A stretch of 64,000 nt of DNA, taken from assembly GCF_014838715.1 (NCBI RefSeq), contig NZ_CP061947.1, positions 4,454,001 through 4,518,000 on the forward strand. Reading direction: 5' to 3'. Positions 17,820 to 25,541 of the stretch are shown piece by piece. Source of the DNA: Algoriphagus sp. Y33 (lineage in GTDB: Bacteria; Bacteroidota; Bacteroidia; Cytophagales; Cyclobacteriaceae). Made by a program: the position numbers and the translations under genes. A model generated the notes under the pieces. That model made no database searches. It was not told the DNA's origin and saw nothing but the letters and a program-made list of their open reading frames with translations. Every line of letters begins with the position of its first letter. Position 1 is the first letter of the stretch.

Positions 17820-18818
17820 ATGAAAGTGGCATTTTTCAGTACCAAATCTTACGACAAGCAAAGTTTCAATGAGTTTTTACCTGACCACAACCATGAATTC
17901 ACTTACTTCGAGCCAAAACTTGACAGCAACACTGCAGCGCTTGCCGAAGGACACGATGCTATTTGCTCCTTTGTAAATGATCATTTGGACGAAAGAGTTC
18001 TAACCAAACTCTCAGAAATGGGCGTAAAAAACGTTGTGCTAAGATGCGCCGGTTATAATCAAGTGGACTTAGAAAAGGCTGAGGAATTGGGCTTCAAAAT
18101 ATGCAGAGTGCCGGCCTATAGTCCTGAAGCAGTGGCCGAGCATGCTTTGGCACTAATCATGACTCTTGCCCGCAAAACCCACAAAGCTTATAACCGGGTT
18201 AGGGAAAATAACTATTCTCTGGAAGGCCTCACAGGATTTAACATCAACGGAAAAACAACCGGAGTAATAGGTACTGGGGCGATAGGCAAGGCCTTCTGCA
18301 AAATCATGCTTGGCATAGGGTGCGAAGTGATAGCCTATGATATCAAAGAAAATGAGGAACTTAAAGAACTGGGTGTGCGATATCTTCCTCTTGATGAATT
18401 GTTGACCCAAAGCGATATCATATCCCTTCATTGTCCTTTAAATTCTGACACCTACCATCTAATAAACAAACAAAGGTTAGCGCAGATGAAAGGAGGGGTA
18501 GTACTGATCAATACAAGCAGAGGGGCATTGATAGAATCCAAAGCGGTGATTCAGGCACTGAAAACCAAAAAAGTGGGAAATTTGGGAATCGATGTGTATG
18601 AACAGGAAGAGGATCTATTTTTCCAAAACAGGTCAGAAGAAATTCTCCAGGATGAGGATATCGCCCGACTGATGACATTTCCCAATGTCCTGATAACAGG
18701 CCACCAGGCTTTCCTAACCAAAGAAGCCCTCTCACAAATCTCAGCGACAACTTTTCGAAATCTTGAAGAATTAGAAGCTGGAGCTGAGCTGACAAACGAA
18801 GTAAAGAAGAACAAATAG
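17820..18818 (+). CDS. ldhA: D-lactate dehydrogenase / 2-hydroxyacid dehydrogenase
   Basis: A 332-residue NAD-dependent D-2-hydroxyacid dehydrogenase, of the length and pattern of LdhA, reducing pyruvate to D-lactate. The Rossmann motif is GVIGTGAIGKAF (about residues 146-157). Catalytic residues are Arg in NTSRGALI, Glu in IDVYEQEEDLFF and His in ITGHQAFLT. The C-terminal FFQN/RL sequence around EEDLFF is typical of D-LDH rather than formate or glycerate dehydrogenases. Substrate is inferred from similarity. It follows the propeller lipoprotein by two bases. Confidence 0.88.
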   Translation: MKVAFFSTKSYDKQSFNEFLPDHNHEFTYFEPKLDSNTAALAEGHDAICSFVNDHLDERVLTKLSEMGVKNVVLRCAGYNQVDLEKAEELGFKICRVPAYSPEAVAEHALALIMTLARKTHKAYNRVRENNYSLEGLTGFNINGKTTGVIGTGAIGKAFCKIMLGIGCEVIAYDIKENEELKELGVRYLPLDELLTQSDIISLHCPLNSDTYHLINKQRLAQMKGGVVLINTSRGALIESKAVIQALKTKKVGNLGIDVYEQEEDLFFQNRSEEILQDEDIARLMTFPNVLITGHQAFLTKEALSQISATTFRNLEELEAGAELTNEVKKNK

Positions 18819-19052
18819 GCCTAGCCCATCACGCCAAACTCAGCCTAGACACATTTGCCTTCCATCCAAGAAGCCCGATAATTAAACCCAATAGTCATGA
18901 AGTGTAACATGGGCAAACGGATATGAAAGTGTAGACTTGATCCGACTTTCGGAAGAATCGGGACAGCACACAATAGAAAAATTAATCCAGAGGAACAATA
19001 AACCTGTGGCCTCCTGTCTGAAAGATGCCGCGTCCACAGGGACTATAGACTT
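18819..19052. other. Intergenic region without a convincing gene
   Basis: This stretch lies between convergent ldhA and the cold-shock operon. A 63-codon open frame on the minus strand (18882-19073) runs through the terminator hairpin and shows no family features. Nothing else is recognisable. Confidence 0.45.
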
Positions 19053-19086
19053 AAAAAAATGCCTGCAAATCATAGACTTGCAGGCA
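19053..19086 (-). terminator. Rho-independent terminator of the cold-shock operon
   Basis: On the minus strand: a perfect 9-bp stem TGCCTGCAA/TTGCAGGCA (19086-19078 with 19068-19060), a 9-base loop, then seven T (19059-19053). It lies 42 bases after the csp stop. A second small hairpin (CGGGC-AAA-GCCCG) lies between stop and terminator. Confidence 0.9.
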
Positions 19087-19127
19087 TCGACCTTTTGTAT
19101 TTCTTAACCGGGCAAAGCCCGTTGGAA

Positions 19128-19322
19128 TTACTTAGCTACTTTCACGTTCACTGCGTTAACGCCTTTTTTACCTTGAACTACGTCATAAGTAACGTGATCG
19201 TTTTCACGGATTTCGTGCACTAGACCTGAGTGGTGTACAAATACATCTTCACTGTTGTCTGCTGGTGTAATAAAACCAAAACCTTTGGTTGTGTTAAAGA
19301 ATTTTACTGTTCCTTCATTCAT
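19128..19322 (-). CDS. Cold-shock protein, CspA family
   Basis: A 64-residue single-stranded nucleic-acid-binding protein of OB fold. RNP1 is KGFGFITP (residues about 13-20) and RNP2 is VFVHHSG. CspA proteins act as RNA chaperones that melt secondary structure in the cold or during growth. It is the last gene of the desaturase-helicase-small protein-csp unit, starts 5 bases after the preceding stop, and is followed by a strong terminator. Confidence 0.96.
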   Translation of the reverse strand: MNEGTVKFFNTTKGFGFITPADNSEDVFVHHSGLVHEIRENDHVTYDVVQGKKGVNAVNVKVAK

Positions 19323-19327
19323 GATTA

Positions 19328-19609
19328 CTAACTTTTTAAATTGGTGTTTCTATTAAATTTTTGATGTTGTGTATTCTGTGCTCTAGGTGAATTCTGTGGC
19401 CTAGGAGCATTTTCTTTTTTCGGTGGTTCTGGTTCTGGCGGAGTGTCTGAGATGTTACCAAACTCATCCACGTACGCAATCATATCGTCCAGATCTCCGC
19501 TTTTGGGCTGATCCTTACGAGCAGCCATTTTTTCTTGCTTTTCTCTCTTTTTTCTCTTTTTAAGTTCTGCTTTTTGCTTTTTAATGAATGTGTTTTGGTT
19601 TTTTGACAT
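19328..19609 (-). CDS. Small highly charged protein of the helicase/cold-shock operon
   Basis: A 93-residue protein with no recognised domain. The ATG at 19609 is used; the upstream alternative at 19630 is TTG. The first 35 residues are strongly basic (KKQKAELKKRKKREKQEK), the middle holds an acidic segment GDLDDMIAYVDEFGNISD, and the C-terminus is low complexity with Pro, Asn and Gln. The conserved-looking MIAYVDEFGNI motif and basic tail suggest an RNA- or ribosome-binding accessory protein, an inference from charge and neighbours. It sits 10 bases after the helicase gene and 5 before csp. Confidence 0.8.
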   Translation of the reverse strand: MSKNQNTFIKKQKAELKKRKKREKQEKMAARKDQPKSGDLDDMIAYVDEFGNISDTPPEPEPPKKENAPRPQNSPRAQNTQHQKFNRNTNLKS

Positions 19610-19619
19610 TGCGACGATT

Positions 19620-20828
19620 TTAATTGACAAATGTTATAGCCCTGCCGGTTTTTCCTGCACGACCTGTCCGGCCAATTCTGTGGATATAACTATCCATAGA
19701 CATGGGAAGCTGGTAATTGATCACATGGGTCACATCAGCTACGTCTATACCTCTGGCTGCTACATCAGTAGCGACCAGGACTCGAGTCATCCCGGTCTTG
19801 AACTCATCTATAGTTCTGTTCCGGAAATTTTGGGACTTATTTCCATGAATCAACCCAGACTTGATGCCGGACTGATTTAATTTCTTACTCAACTTATCCG
19901 CAAGACGTTTAGTTTCAGTGAAGATAATCACCTTCTCTAAATCGTTCCCACTGAATAAATCAGCAAGTATATCAAACTTATCTTTGCCTTCCGGCACACG
20001 GATAATTTCTTGATTTACATTCTCACTGGTAGTACCACCGGTATTTACTTTTATTTCTACAGGATTATTTAGCAATCCGTCAATAAGAGCCTTTTGGCTG
20101 GGTTCCAATGTGGCGGAGAAAAGCATTGTCTGGCTTCTCTTTGTCATTGAATTTACGAGTTTTTTCACATCATGTACGAACCCCATATCAAGCATACGGT
20201 CAAATTCATCCAAAACAAGTGTGTTTACCCTGTTGAGATGCAGCAATTTACGGTTGGAAAGATCCAACAATCTGCCCGGAGTACCAACGATCACATGAAG
20301 TTTTCTACCCAACGCCTTAACGTCAGAGTTGATATTCGTCCCACCTATGAAGGTGTTGGAATACAAATTCATGCCTTTGCTAAGACTTTTAAATTCTTCT
20401 TCGATCTGCAAAGCCAGCTCACGAGTAGGCGTTACTATCAGAGCGGTAAAATTCTGGGAATCCAATTTCGCATGCTCAATAATCGGAATCAAAAAAGCTC
20501 CGGTCTTACCCGAACCTGTATTTGATATCCCGAGCAAATCTCTTCGATCCATCAAGGAAGGAATGGCTTGCTCCTGAATATTGGTCATGCTTTCATACCC
20601 TTTTGCTTCGATATTTCTCAACAAAACAGCGTTCAGATTAACGCTTGAGAATGGAGTCTCTGAACGAAATCCTTCTTGCCCGCTGGGCTGAGCCAATTTC
20701 ACCAACAAGTTGGGATCTAATTTAGACTCCTTCTTTTTATTTTGGACAGGTCTTCCAGCAGGACGTGAATTTCGTCTAGGATTAGCAGCCACTACAGGCC
20801 TTGTATTACTGTTTCTATTACTATTCAT
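19620..20828 (-). CDS. DEAD-box ATP-dependent RNA helicase
   Basis: A 402-residue superfamily 2 RNA helicase. Start chosen at ATG 20828 (MNSNRNSN...), because a start at 20879 would overlap the desaturase. A basic, Asn-rich N-terminal extension precedes the Q motif. Motifs: I SNTGSGKT, Ia PTRELALQ, Ib TPGR, II DEFD in place of DEAD, III SAT, IV VIIFTETK, V ATDVAARGID, VI HRIGRTGRAG. It ends soon after motif VI, so it has only the two RecA domains. It would unwind structured RNA, e.g. in ribosome assembly or cold growth. It starts 7 bases after the desaturase stop. Confidence 0.94.
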   Translation of the reverse strand: MNSNRNSNTRPVVAANPRRNSRPAGRPVQNKKKESKLDPNLLVKLAQPSGQEGFRSETPFSSVNLNAVLLRNIEAKGYESMTNIQEQAIPSLMDRRDLLGISNTGSGKTGAFLIPIIEHAKLDSQNFTALIVTPTRELALQIEEEFKSLSKGMNLYSNTFIGGTNINSDVKALGRKLHVIVGTPGRLLDLSNRKLLHLNRVNTLVLDEFDRMLDMGFVHDVKKLVNSMTKRSQTMLFSATLEPSQKALIDGLLNNPVEIKVNTGGTTSENVNQEIIRVPEGKDKFDILADLFSGNDLEKVIIFTETKRLADKLSKKLNQSGIKSGLIHGNKSQNFRNRTIDEFKTGMTRVLVATDVAARGIDVADVTHVINYQLPMSMDSYIHRIGRTGRAGKTGRAITFVN

Positions 20829-20835
20829 GATATAA

Positions 20836-21942
20836 TTAGGCTTTTGCCGGCTCCATTTTGGGAGAGTTACCCAGCTCATAGAGCATTTTAAAATGGTCCA
20901 GCACAGCCATCAAAAAAAGAGGTTTTGAATAATAAGGCACGTTGAATTCTTCAGCCGTGGCCTTCACAATAGGTGCTATTTCTCTATAATGCACATGGCA
21001 AATATCAGGAAACAAATGATGCTCTACTTGAAAATTCAATCCTCCCACAAACCAAAACAATGCTTTTGATTTAGGTGCAAAATTACAAGTAGTAGCCAAC
21101 TGATGAAGTATTCTTTCTCCTTCCACTACACCATCCGAGTCAGCTTTGGGAAAGTTAACCTCCTCAACAATGTGTGCGATTTGGAATACCATCGTGATTA
21201 CAAATCCTGTCACAAAATGCATCATTACAAACGCTAGCAAAATCATCCCCACTGAAAATGGAGCGAAGATAATCGGCAAACCCAATACAACAGAGAAATA
21301 CGCAAGCTTAAGGAAAATCAATTTCACTATTCCTCTTCTGTATGCCTTCTCCCCGCCCTTGACAAGCCCTCTGTTATAATATCTAGTGAATCTGATAAAG
21401 TCTTTGGCAGTCACCCATGAAAGGGTAGAAAGTGAATAGAAGAACCAAGCATATAAATGTTGGTATTTATGTAATCCGTTTTTCTCTGCATTCGGAGAGA
21501 ACCTCAAAAAAAACGGCGCATTGATATCGTCATCATGCTCATCGATATTCGTGTAGCTATGATGCAGCACATTGTGCTGAAGATGCCAAACCATAGAACT
21601 AGCCCCCACCATATCAAGGGTGTATCCTATCCAGGTGTTCACTTTTTTATTTTTGGAATAAGACCCATGAATTGCATCATGCATAACCCCCATGCCTACA
21701 CCCGCCATTCCAAAAGCAGAAAGCAAATAACAAGCAAATAATTGAAGCGTGGTACTAGCTACACCCGTAATCACTAAAGTGAACGGTACAATATACAAGG
21801 AAACTAAAAGGACGGATTTAATAACCATCCCAGTATTTCCATACTTGGATTTGTTTGCGGACTTGAAATGCCCATAAACTCTCTTTCTTAATGTTTGGGA
21901 GAATTCAGATAATTCTGATTCTGAGAACCTTACTGTCTTAAT
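20836..21942 (-). CDS. Membrane fatty acid desaturase, apparent ATT start
   Basis: A di-iron integral-membrane acyl-lipid/acyl-CoA desaturase that introduces a double bond into fatty acids. The three histidine boxes are HDAIHGSY, HNVLHHSY and QVEHHLFP; the QxxHH box is typical of front-end (Delta5/Delta6-like) desaturases. The first ATG (21828) would remove 38 residues of a family-like N-terminus (RFSESELSEF, RKRVYGHFKS), and no ATG, GTG or TTG exists in frame before the stop upstream. The only plausible initiator is ATT at 21942, giving 368 residues and a natural-looking MKTVRF start. It heads the operon with the helicase, the small charged protein and csp. Function is secure; the start is inferred. 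Confidence 0.88.
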   Translation of the reverse strand: MKTVRFSESELSEFSQTLRKRVYGHFKSANKSKYGNTGMVIKSVLLVSLYIVPFTLVITGVASTTLQLFACYLLSAFGMAGVGMGVMHDAIHGSYSKNKKVNTWIGYTLDMVGASSMVWHLQHNVLHHSYTNIDEHDDDINAPFFLRFSPNAEKNGLHKYQHLYAWFFYSLSTLSWVTAKDFIRFTRYYNRGLVKGGEKAYRRGIVKLIFLKLAYFSVVLGLPIIFAPFSVGMILLAFVMMHFVTGFVITMVFQIAHIVEEVNFPKADSDGVVEGERILHQLATTCNFAPKSKALFWFVGGLNFQVEHHLFPDICHVHYREIAPIVKATAEEFNVPYYSKPLFLMAVLDHFKMLYELGNSPKMEPAKA

Positions 21943-22337
21943 ACTACTGTAATTAAATTATAAATACTAATGTTTCCCGTGGGATTTTCTCTGCAGGTTT
22001 TAATTTGAAGATTGGACTTGACCAAATCTTGCGAATTAAAAAAGTAGAAAGATGAAGAATTAAAACCTTGCGAGGGGAAACTCTTGAATTTGCTACTTAA
22101 GCAGGTTGATAATCAACGCATACTTTATTTCAAGTAAAAAGGTTGCCTTGCGGGCAGCGCCTTTATATTTACAAAGGTGAGGAGAAGATTCCGAATATCC
22201 TAATTCATGCTAAACGAAACTTCCTCAAAAGTATCCATTGAACCAAGACATTATGGAGAATTTACCAAAATACTCTTACTAAAGAACCTCTAAACCTATT
22301 TTCCGTCGAAAATCAAATATGTCAGTTAACTGGATTT
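21943..22337. other. 395-base intergenic region upstream of the desaturase operon
   Basis: No gene is seen. On the minus strand a TACTTTTG element at 22233-22226 fits the Bacteroidota -7 box but lacks a -33 partner; if used it would give a leader of about 280 bases, as is common for cold-shock mRNAs. A 13-base palindrome (GTTGAT-A-ATCAAC) lies at 22105-22117. Confidence 0.35.
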
Positions 22338-23684
22338 CTAATCCCATCTCCAATTTACAATTCCATTTACATGAATCAAACCAACCTTGTTATATTTTTG
22401 GTTGGGTTTCAAATTCTGCCCCCGAAATGCTTCTTTGTTCATGGCCAATAATTGAAAATCAAGTTTTGGTATTGACTTCGGGGAATACTTCATCCCCATG
22501 TTGATTTGCCTATATGACGGCATGTTGTATTTATTCCTCTTAGGCGTGTCCAAGGAGGGAAGCCAATGAAATCCAAAATGGGCAAATGCTCTCAGGTTGG
22601 TATTCGGAAAAGTATATTCAGCAAAAGCAGTAAATGCATCCAAAGCACTATTCCCTTCATTTCTTTCTCTTGGGATAAAGGTATACCAAGCATCCTTCCC
22701 CCACTCTCTTGGGCTTAGCCAAACACCGTTTCCCCCCAATTTAGTATAAGCTAAATAAAGATTCCAGACCGACTTATTGTATCCAAATCTCGTGGATACG
22801 ATCCAATTCCTGTCTTTTGGATTCTTGTATCTGAAAAGAGGATCTTCATTCCCTCCATTCCCCAATCCAGACTGAAATCCTGTCTGAATCCCCCAGAACC
22901 ATACAATCCCAGATCGTTCTTTTTCCCAACGTCTCTCAGCTTTTGCCCATAGTGTATTTGAAATATTCTGTACCAAGGTAGTGGAAAGACTCCAGCTCGT
23001 ACCTACACCTCCTTTCGTAACTTCAGCAATCCCAATCCAATCACTATGGGTATTCCCGGCATATAATGAAGTGCCTCCTGTTAAATTTCGACCAACAGGA
23101 AAAACACCAATGCTTTCGCCAACAGAAAGCCATTCACCTGTTCCACGCACGCTCACCCTTCCAACTCCCCAAACAGAGAACTTCACCTCGTCATATACGG
23201 TAAGCCATGCTTTTATTCCTTCTATTCCTGTAGGAGAAAGTCTGCCATCTTGAGCATTCATCCAATCTTCATTTATGTGCATTCTCCCCGCAGAAATCCC
23301 CCAATTGGCTCTCGAATAAGTTACTGATAAATTTTCCAGCTTGCCGAAAATCCTGTCGCCCTCATTTAAAAGATCAAATAGCCCAACTTCATATCTATTT
23401 CTACCGCCACTCTTGGGGTCAGACGCAGTCAGATCACTACTCCAAAGATTTGCATAAACTCTGTAACCAACCCGAAACTCCCAGTGCTTTATATAGTTGA
23501 GTTTTGCTCCCAGATTCAAACTTGTACCCAAAGCATAGTCACTCTTGTAGGCATCCCAATAATTCGTATTCATCCAGAACACTCGGTAATGAACATCCGG
23601 AGAAATTTGAAGTTTTCCTTCAGGTTGCTGCGCAAGTACCGCAAAAGGGATTAAAAAAATAAGTCCAATTACAGATCTTATCAT
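22338..23684 (-). CDS. OprD-family outer membrane porin
   Basis: A 448-residue outer-membrane beta-barrel with a signal peptide (SVIGLIFLIPFAVLAQ) and a terminal aromatic/Asp strand (VNWRWD). The stretches INEDWMNAQDGRLSPTGIEGIKAW and WLSVGESIGVFPVGRN match my recollection of Bacteroidota OprD-family porins, which allow passage of small anionic or basic solutes. It overlaps tsdA by four bases, so porin and thiosulfate dehydrogenase are one unit; this suggests it admits a sulfur oxyanion, but that is an inference. A Wzi-like capsule protein was considered and fits less well. Confidence 0.72.
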   Translation of the reverse strand: MIRSVIGLIFLIPFAVLAQQPEGKLQISPDVHYRVFWMNTNYWDAYKSDYALGTSLNLGAKLNYIKHWEFRVGYRVYANLWSSDLTASDPKSGGRNRYEVGLFDLLNEGDRIFGKLENLSVTYSRANWGISAGRMHINEDWMNAQDGRLSPTGIEGIKAWLTVYDEVKFSVWGVGRVSVRGTGEWLSVGESIGVFPVGRNLTGGTSLYAGNTHSDWIGIAEVTKGGVGTSWSLSTTLVQNISNTLWAKAERRWEKERSGIVWFWGIQTGFQSGLGNGGNEDPLFRYKNPKDRNWIVSTRFGYNKSVWNLYLAYTKLGGNGVWLSPREWGKDAWYTFIPRERNEGNSALDAFTAFAEYTFPNTNLRAFAHFGFHWLPSLDTPKRNKYNMPSYRQINMGMKYSPKSIPKLDFQLLAMNKEAFRGQNLKPNQKYNKVGLIHVNGIVNWRWD

Positions 23685-24727
23685 TTGAGTGTAGCTGCTT
23701 TAATTGCCTGAAAAGGACCAAATTTGTGCTGTTCTTCAGAAAATCCATCGGAATATGGCCCAAAAGGATGATCCATTGGCTTTTTTGATATGTCGGGCCA
23801 ATCCTCCGGAAAATCCCGCTTCGGTCTATCCATACTATTGACATAGGCAGCCACGTCCCAAGCTTCCTCATCTGTGAGGACGGGTCTTTCGTAGGTCGCA
23901 CCAAAAGGCATATTGGCTTTCACATAACCTGCAAATCGCGACATACGAAACAATCCAGCTCCCTGATTATAGCTATGCTCACCCCAAAGAGGCGGGTATA
24001 TATAGCCGCTTTCATCTACTTTCATCACTCCCTGCCCATCACTCATATGACAAACCATACACTGCCTTTCATAAATAGTTCTCCCTAAAACCGGATCAGC
24101 TGCTCTATCAAGTAAGGGCACTTCGTAAATTCCGGAACCTTTCGGCTTTTCTCCTTTCGGCACATTCTGACCAAGCCAATCCATATAGGCTACGACGGCT
24201 TTCATTTCTTTGCTCTCATTTGCCAGAGCCTCTCCGTTCAAGCTACGCTGAAAACAGTCATTGATCCTCATCTGGATATCTTCTGATTTGCCCGATCTTC
24301 CCCGCACCTTGGGATATGTGCTGCTCACCGCAGAATAATTGTTTCCGAACGGAACTGTTCCGGCATCCAAGTGGCAGTTTTGACAGTTCAGCCCGTTCGA
24401 AATCCTCATCACTTTACCCTGCGGCCCGAGGTATTCAGCTGTATTCGCTATAAGCTCACGTCCATAATTTATCTCATCGGCATTTGCCTCTTTAGCCACC
24501 AAATCCCAGTCAGGAACAGTCCACATCCCTGTAGGATCCATCAAAGCAATTGATTTTGGTTCATTAAGCTGAATAGGAGCATAGGCTAATTTCTCCTGAG
24601 AAAACTTCCACCCATCAGAATCAATGTACAATATCACTCCCACCAGACCAACAAGAACGCTTACTGTCACCAAAAGCCCGATGATAAGGGCGAATAGATC
24701 TAAGAGGGATTTTGGTATCTGGTTCAT
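23681..24727 (-). CDS. tsdA: Diheme cytochrome c, TsdA-type thiosulfate dehydrogenase
   Basis: A 348-residue protein anchored by one N-terminal helix (LFALIIGLLVTVSVLVGLVGVIL) with two c-type hemes in the periplasm: CQNCH near residue 116 and CMVCH near 227. Order and flanking motifs follow TsdA: GRELIANTAEYLG, NGLNCQNCHLDAGT, a YPKVRGRSG segment, RINDCFQRSLNG, then YPPLWGEHSYNQGAG, ANMPFG and DEEAWDVAAYVNS. TsdA joins two thiosulfates into tetrathionate (or runs in reverse) and passes electrons to a cytochrome. Sulfur-related genes downstream fit. It is preceded by a CRP/FNR-like operator. A generic diheme cytochrome is the alternative. Confidence 0.8.
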   Translation of the reverse strand: MNQIPKSLLDLFALIIGLLVTVSVLVGLVGVILYIDSDGWKFSQEKLAYAPIQLNEPKSIALMDPTGMWTVPDWDLVAKEANADEINYGRELIANTAEYLGPQGKVMRISNGLNCQNCHLDAGTVPFGNNYSAVSSTYPKVRGRSGKSEDIQMRINDCFQRSLNGEALANESKEMKAVVAYMDWLGQNVPKGEKPKGSGIYEVPLLDRAADPVLGRTIYERQCMVCHMSDGQGVMKVDESGYIYPPLWGEHSYNQGAGLFRMSRFAGYVKANMPFGATYERPVLTDEEAWDVAAYVNSMDRPKRDFPEDWPDISKKPMDHPFGPYSDGFSEEQHKFGPFQAIKAATLK

Positions 24728-24745
24728 AAGTACAGGATTAAGCTA

Positions 24746-24789
24746 CAAAAATGATCGAAATCCCCACTTAAAAACGTGATCAAGATCAC
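24746..24789 (-). promoter_or_regulatory. tsdA promoter with CRP/FNR-type operator
   Basis: The inverted repeat GTGATC-AA-GATCAC (24776-24789) is perfect. It lies 22 bp upstream of CATTTTTG (24753-24746), a one-mismatch -7 element, and 49 bp upstream of the ATG. No -33 box is seen, as expected for an activator-dependent promoter. Spacing is identical to that before the cstB-like gene and trxA. Confidence 0.65.
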
Positions 24790-24824
24790 CTTGCCAAAAA
24801 AAAATGCGCCCTATGCCGGACTTC

Positions 24825-25541
24825 TTATTTGGCTTCTGCCAAAAAAACCTGCTTACCCTCTACTTTGCCCTCTACTATAAAATGACCGGCATGCTTATAC
24901 AGCTGAATGTCCAGCTCATCTCCCAGCACACATTCCGCTAGGTAATTGATCAAAAACGGTAAGGTATGGCAACCACTTTCCCGAAGAATATTTTCGACCC
25001 AACGTACATAACTGGTATTGTTCACATGGTTGTTCAGATCAAGATCCGAGTACCTTACCTTGAGCTTTTCACTTTTCACTAGCTTCCCCCGAGGAATTAT
25101 CTTTTTAGGGTTCCACTCTGGTTTTTCATTAGGATCGAACAATTCTGGGGGCAGTGCATTTTCAGGTCTTAATATTCTTTTGCGCTGCACATTCATCAAA
25201 ACCCAAGAGCTCATCCCTCTGGCAAGAGGATCTCCTTCGGGATTGGTCACCAGAAACTCACGGAAAGCGAAAAGCTTATCCACTCCTCTTCCGGCAGTAT
25301 AAACCAAAATCGAATCTCCCCATGAAGGCAGATTCTTGCAAGTGATTTCCATACGGGCCAGAATCCAAGATAAATTCTGCTCTTGTAGATTTCTGCCAAA
25401 ATCGGCGGAATCAGCATGCCGCCACGCTATTTCCTGAAACAAATTAGACAATGCCGTCAAGCTCAGCTTCCCATCGGGATCTACCTGGTAAGAACGGATC
25501 TCAAAACCCTTTTGAAACTGAAAAACAAGTTCTGAACTCAT
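24825..25541 (-). CDS. Acyl-ACP thioesterase
   Basis: A 238-residue double hot-dog thioesterase of the bacterial acyl-ACP thioesterase family (FatA/FatB related), which releases fatty acids from acyl carrier protein. The N-terminal hot-dog has NLFQEIAWRHADSADFG and WILARMEI; the second has the active-site-like VRYSDLDLNNHVNNTSYVRW with Asp, Asn and His. Its start overlaps the MFS gene's stop by four bases (ATGA), so the two are co-transcribed. The link to the surrounding sulfur genes is unclear and may be incidental. Confidence 0.88.
   Translation of the reverse strand: MSSELVFQFQKGFEIRSYQVDPDGKLSLTALSNLFQEIAWRHADSADFGRNLQEQNLSWILARMEITCKNLPSWGDSILVYTAGRGVDKLFAFREFLVTNPEGDPLARGMSSWVLMNVQRKRILRPENALPPELFDPNEKPEWNPKKIIPRGKLVKSEKLKVRYSDLDLNNHVNNTSYVRWVENILRESGCHTLPFLINYLAECVLGDELDIQLYKHAGHFIVEGKVEGKQVFLAEAK

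Noticed and set aside
18882..19073. 63-codon minus-strand frame downstream of csp
   Set aside because: It starts inside the csp operon terminator hairpin and has no family features.
22338..23684. Capsule assembly (Wzi-like) protein as alternative for the porin
   Set aside because: The DGRLSPTGIEG and SVGESIG segments and the coupling to a periplasmic cytochrome fit OprD-family porins better; kept only as a lesser alternative.
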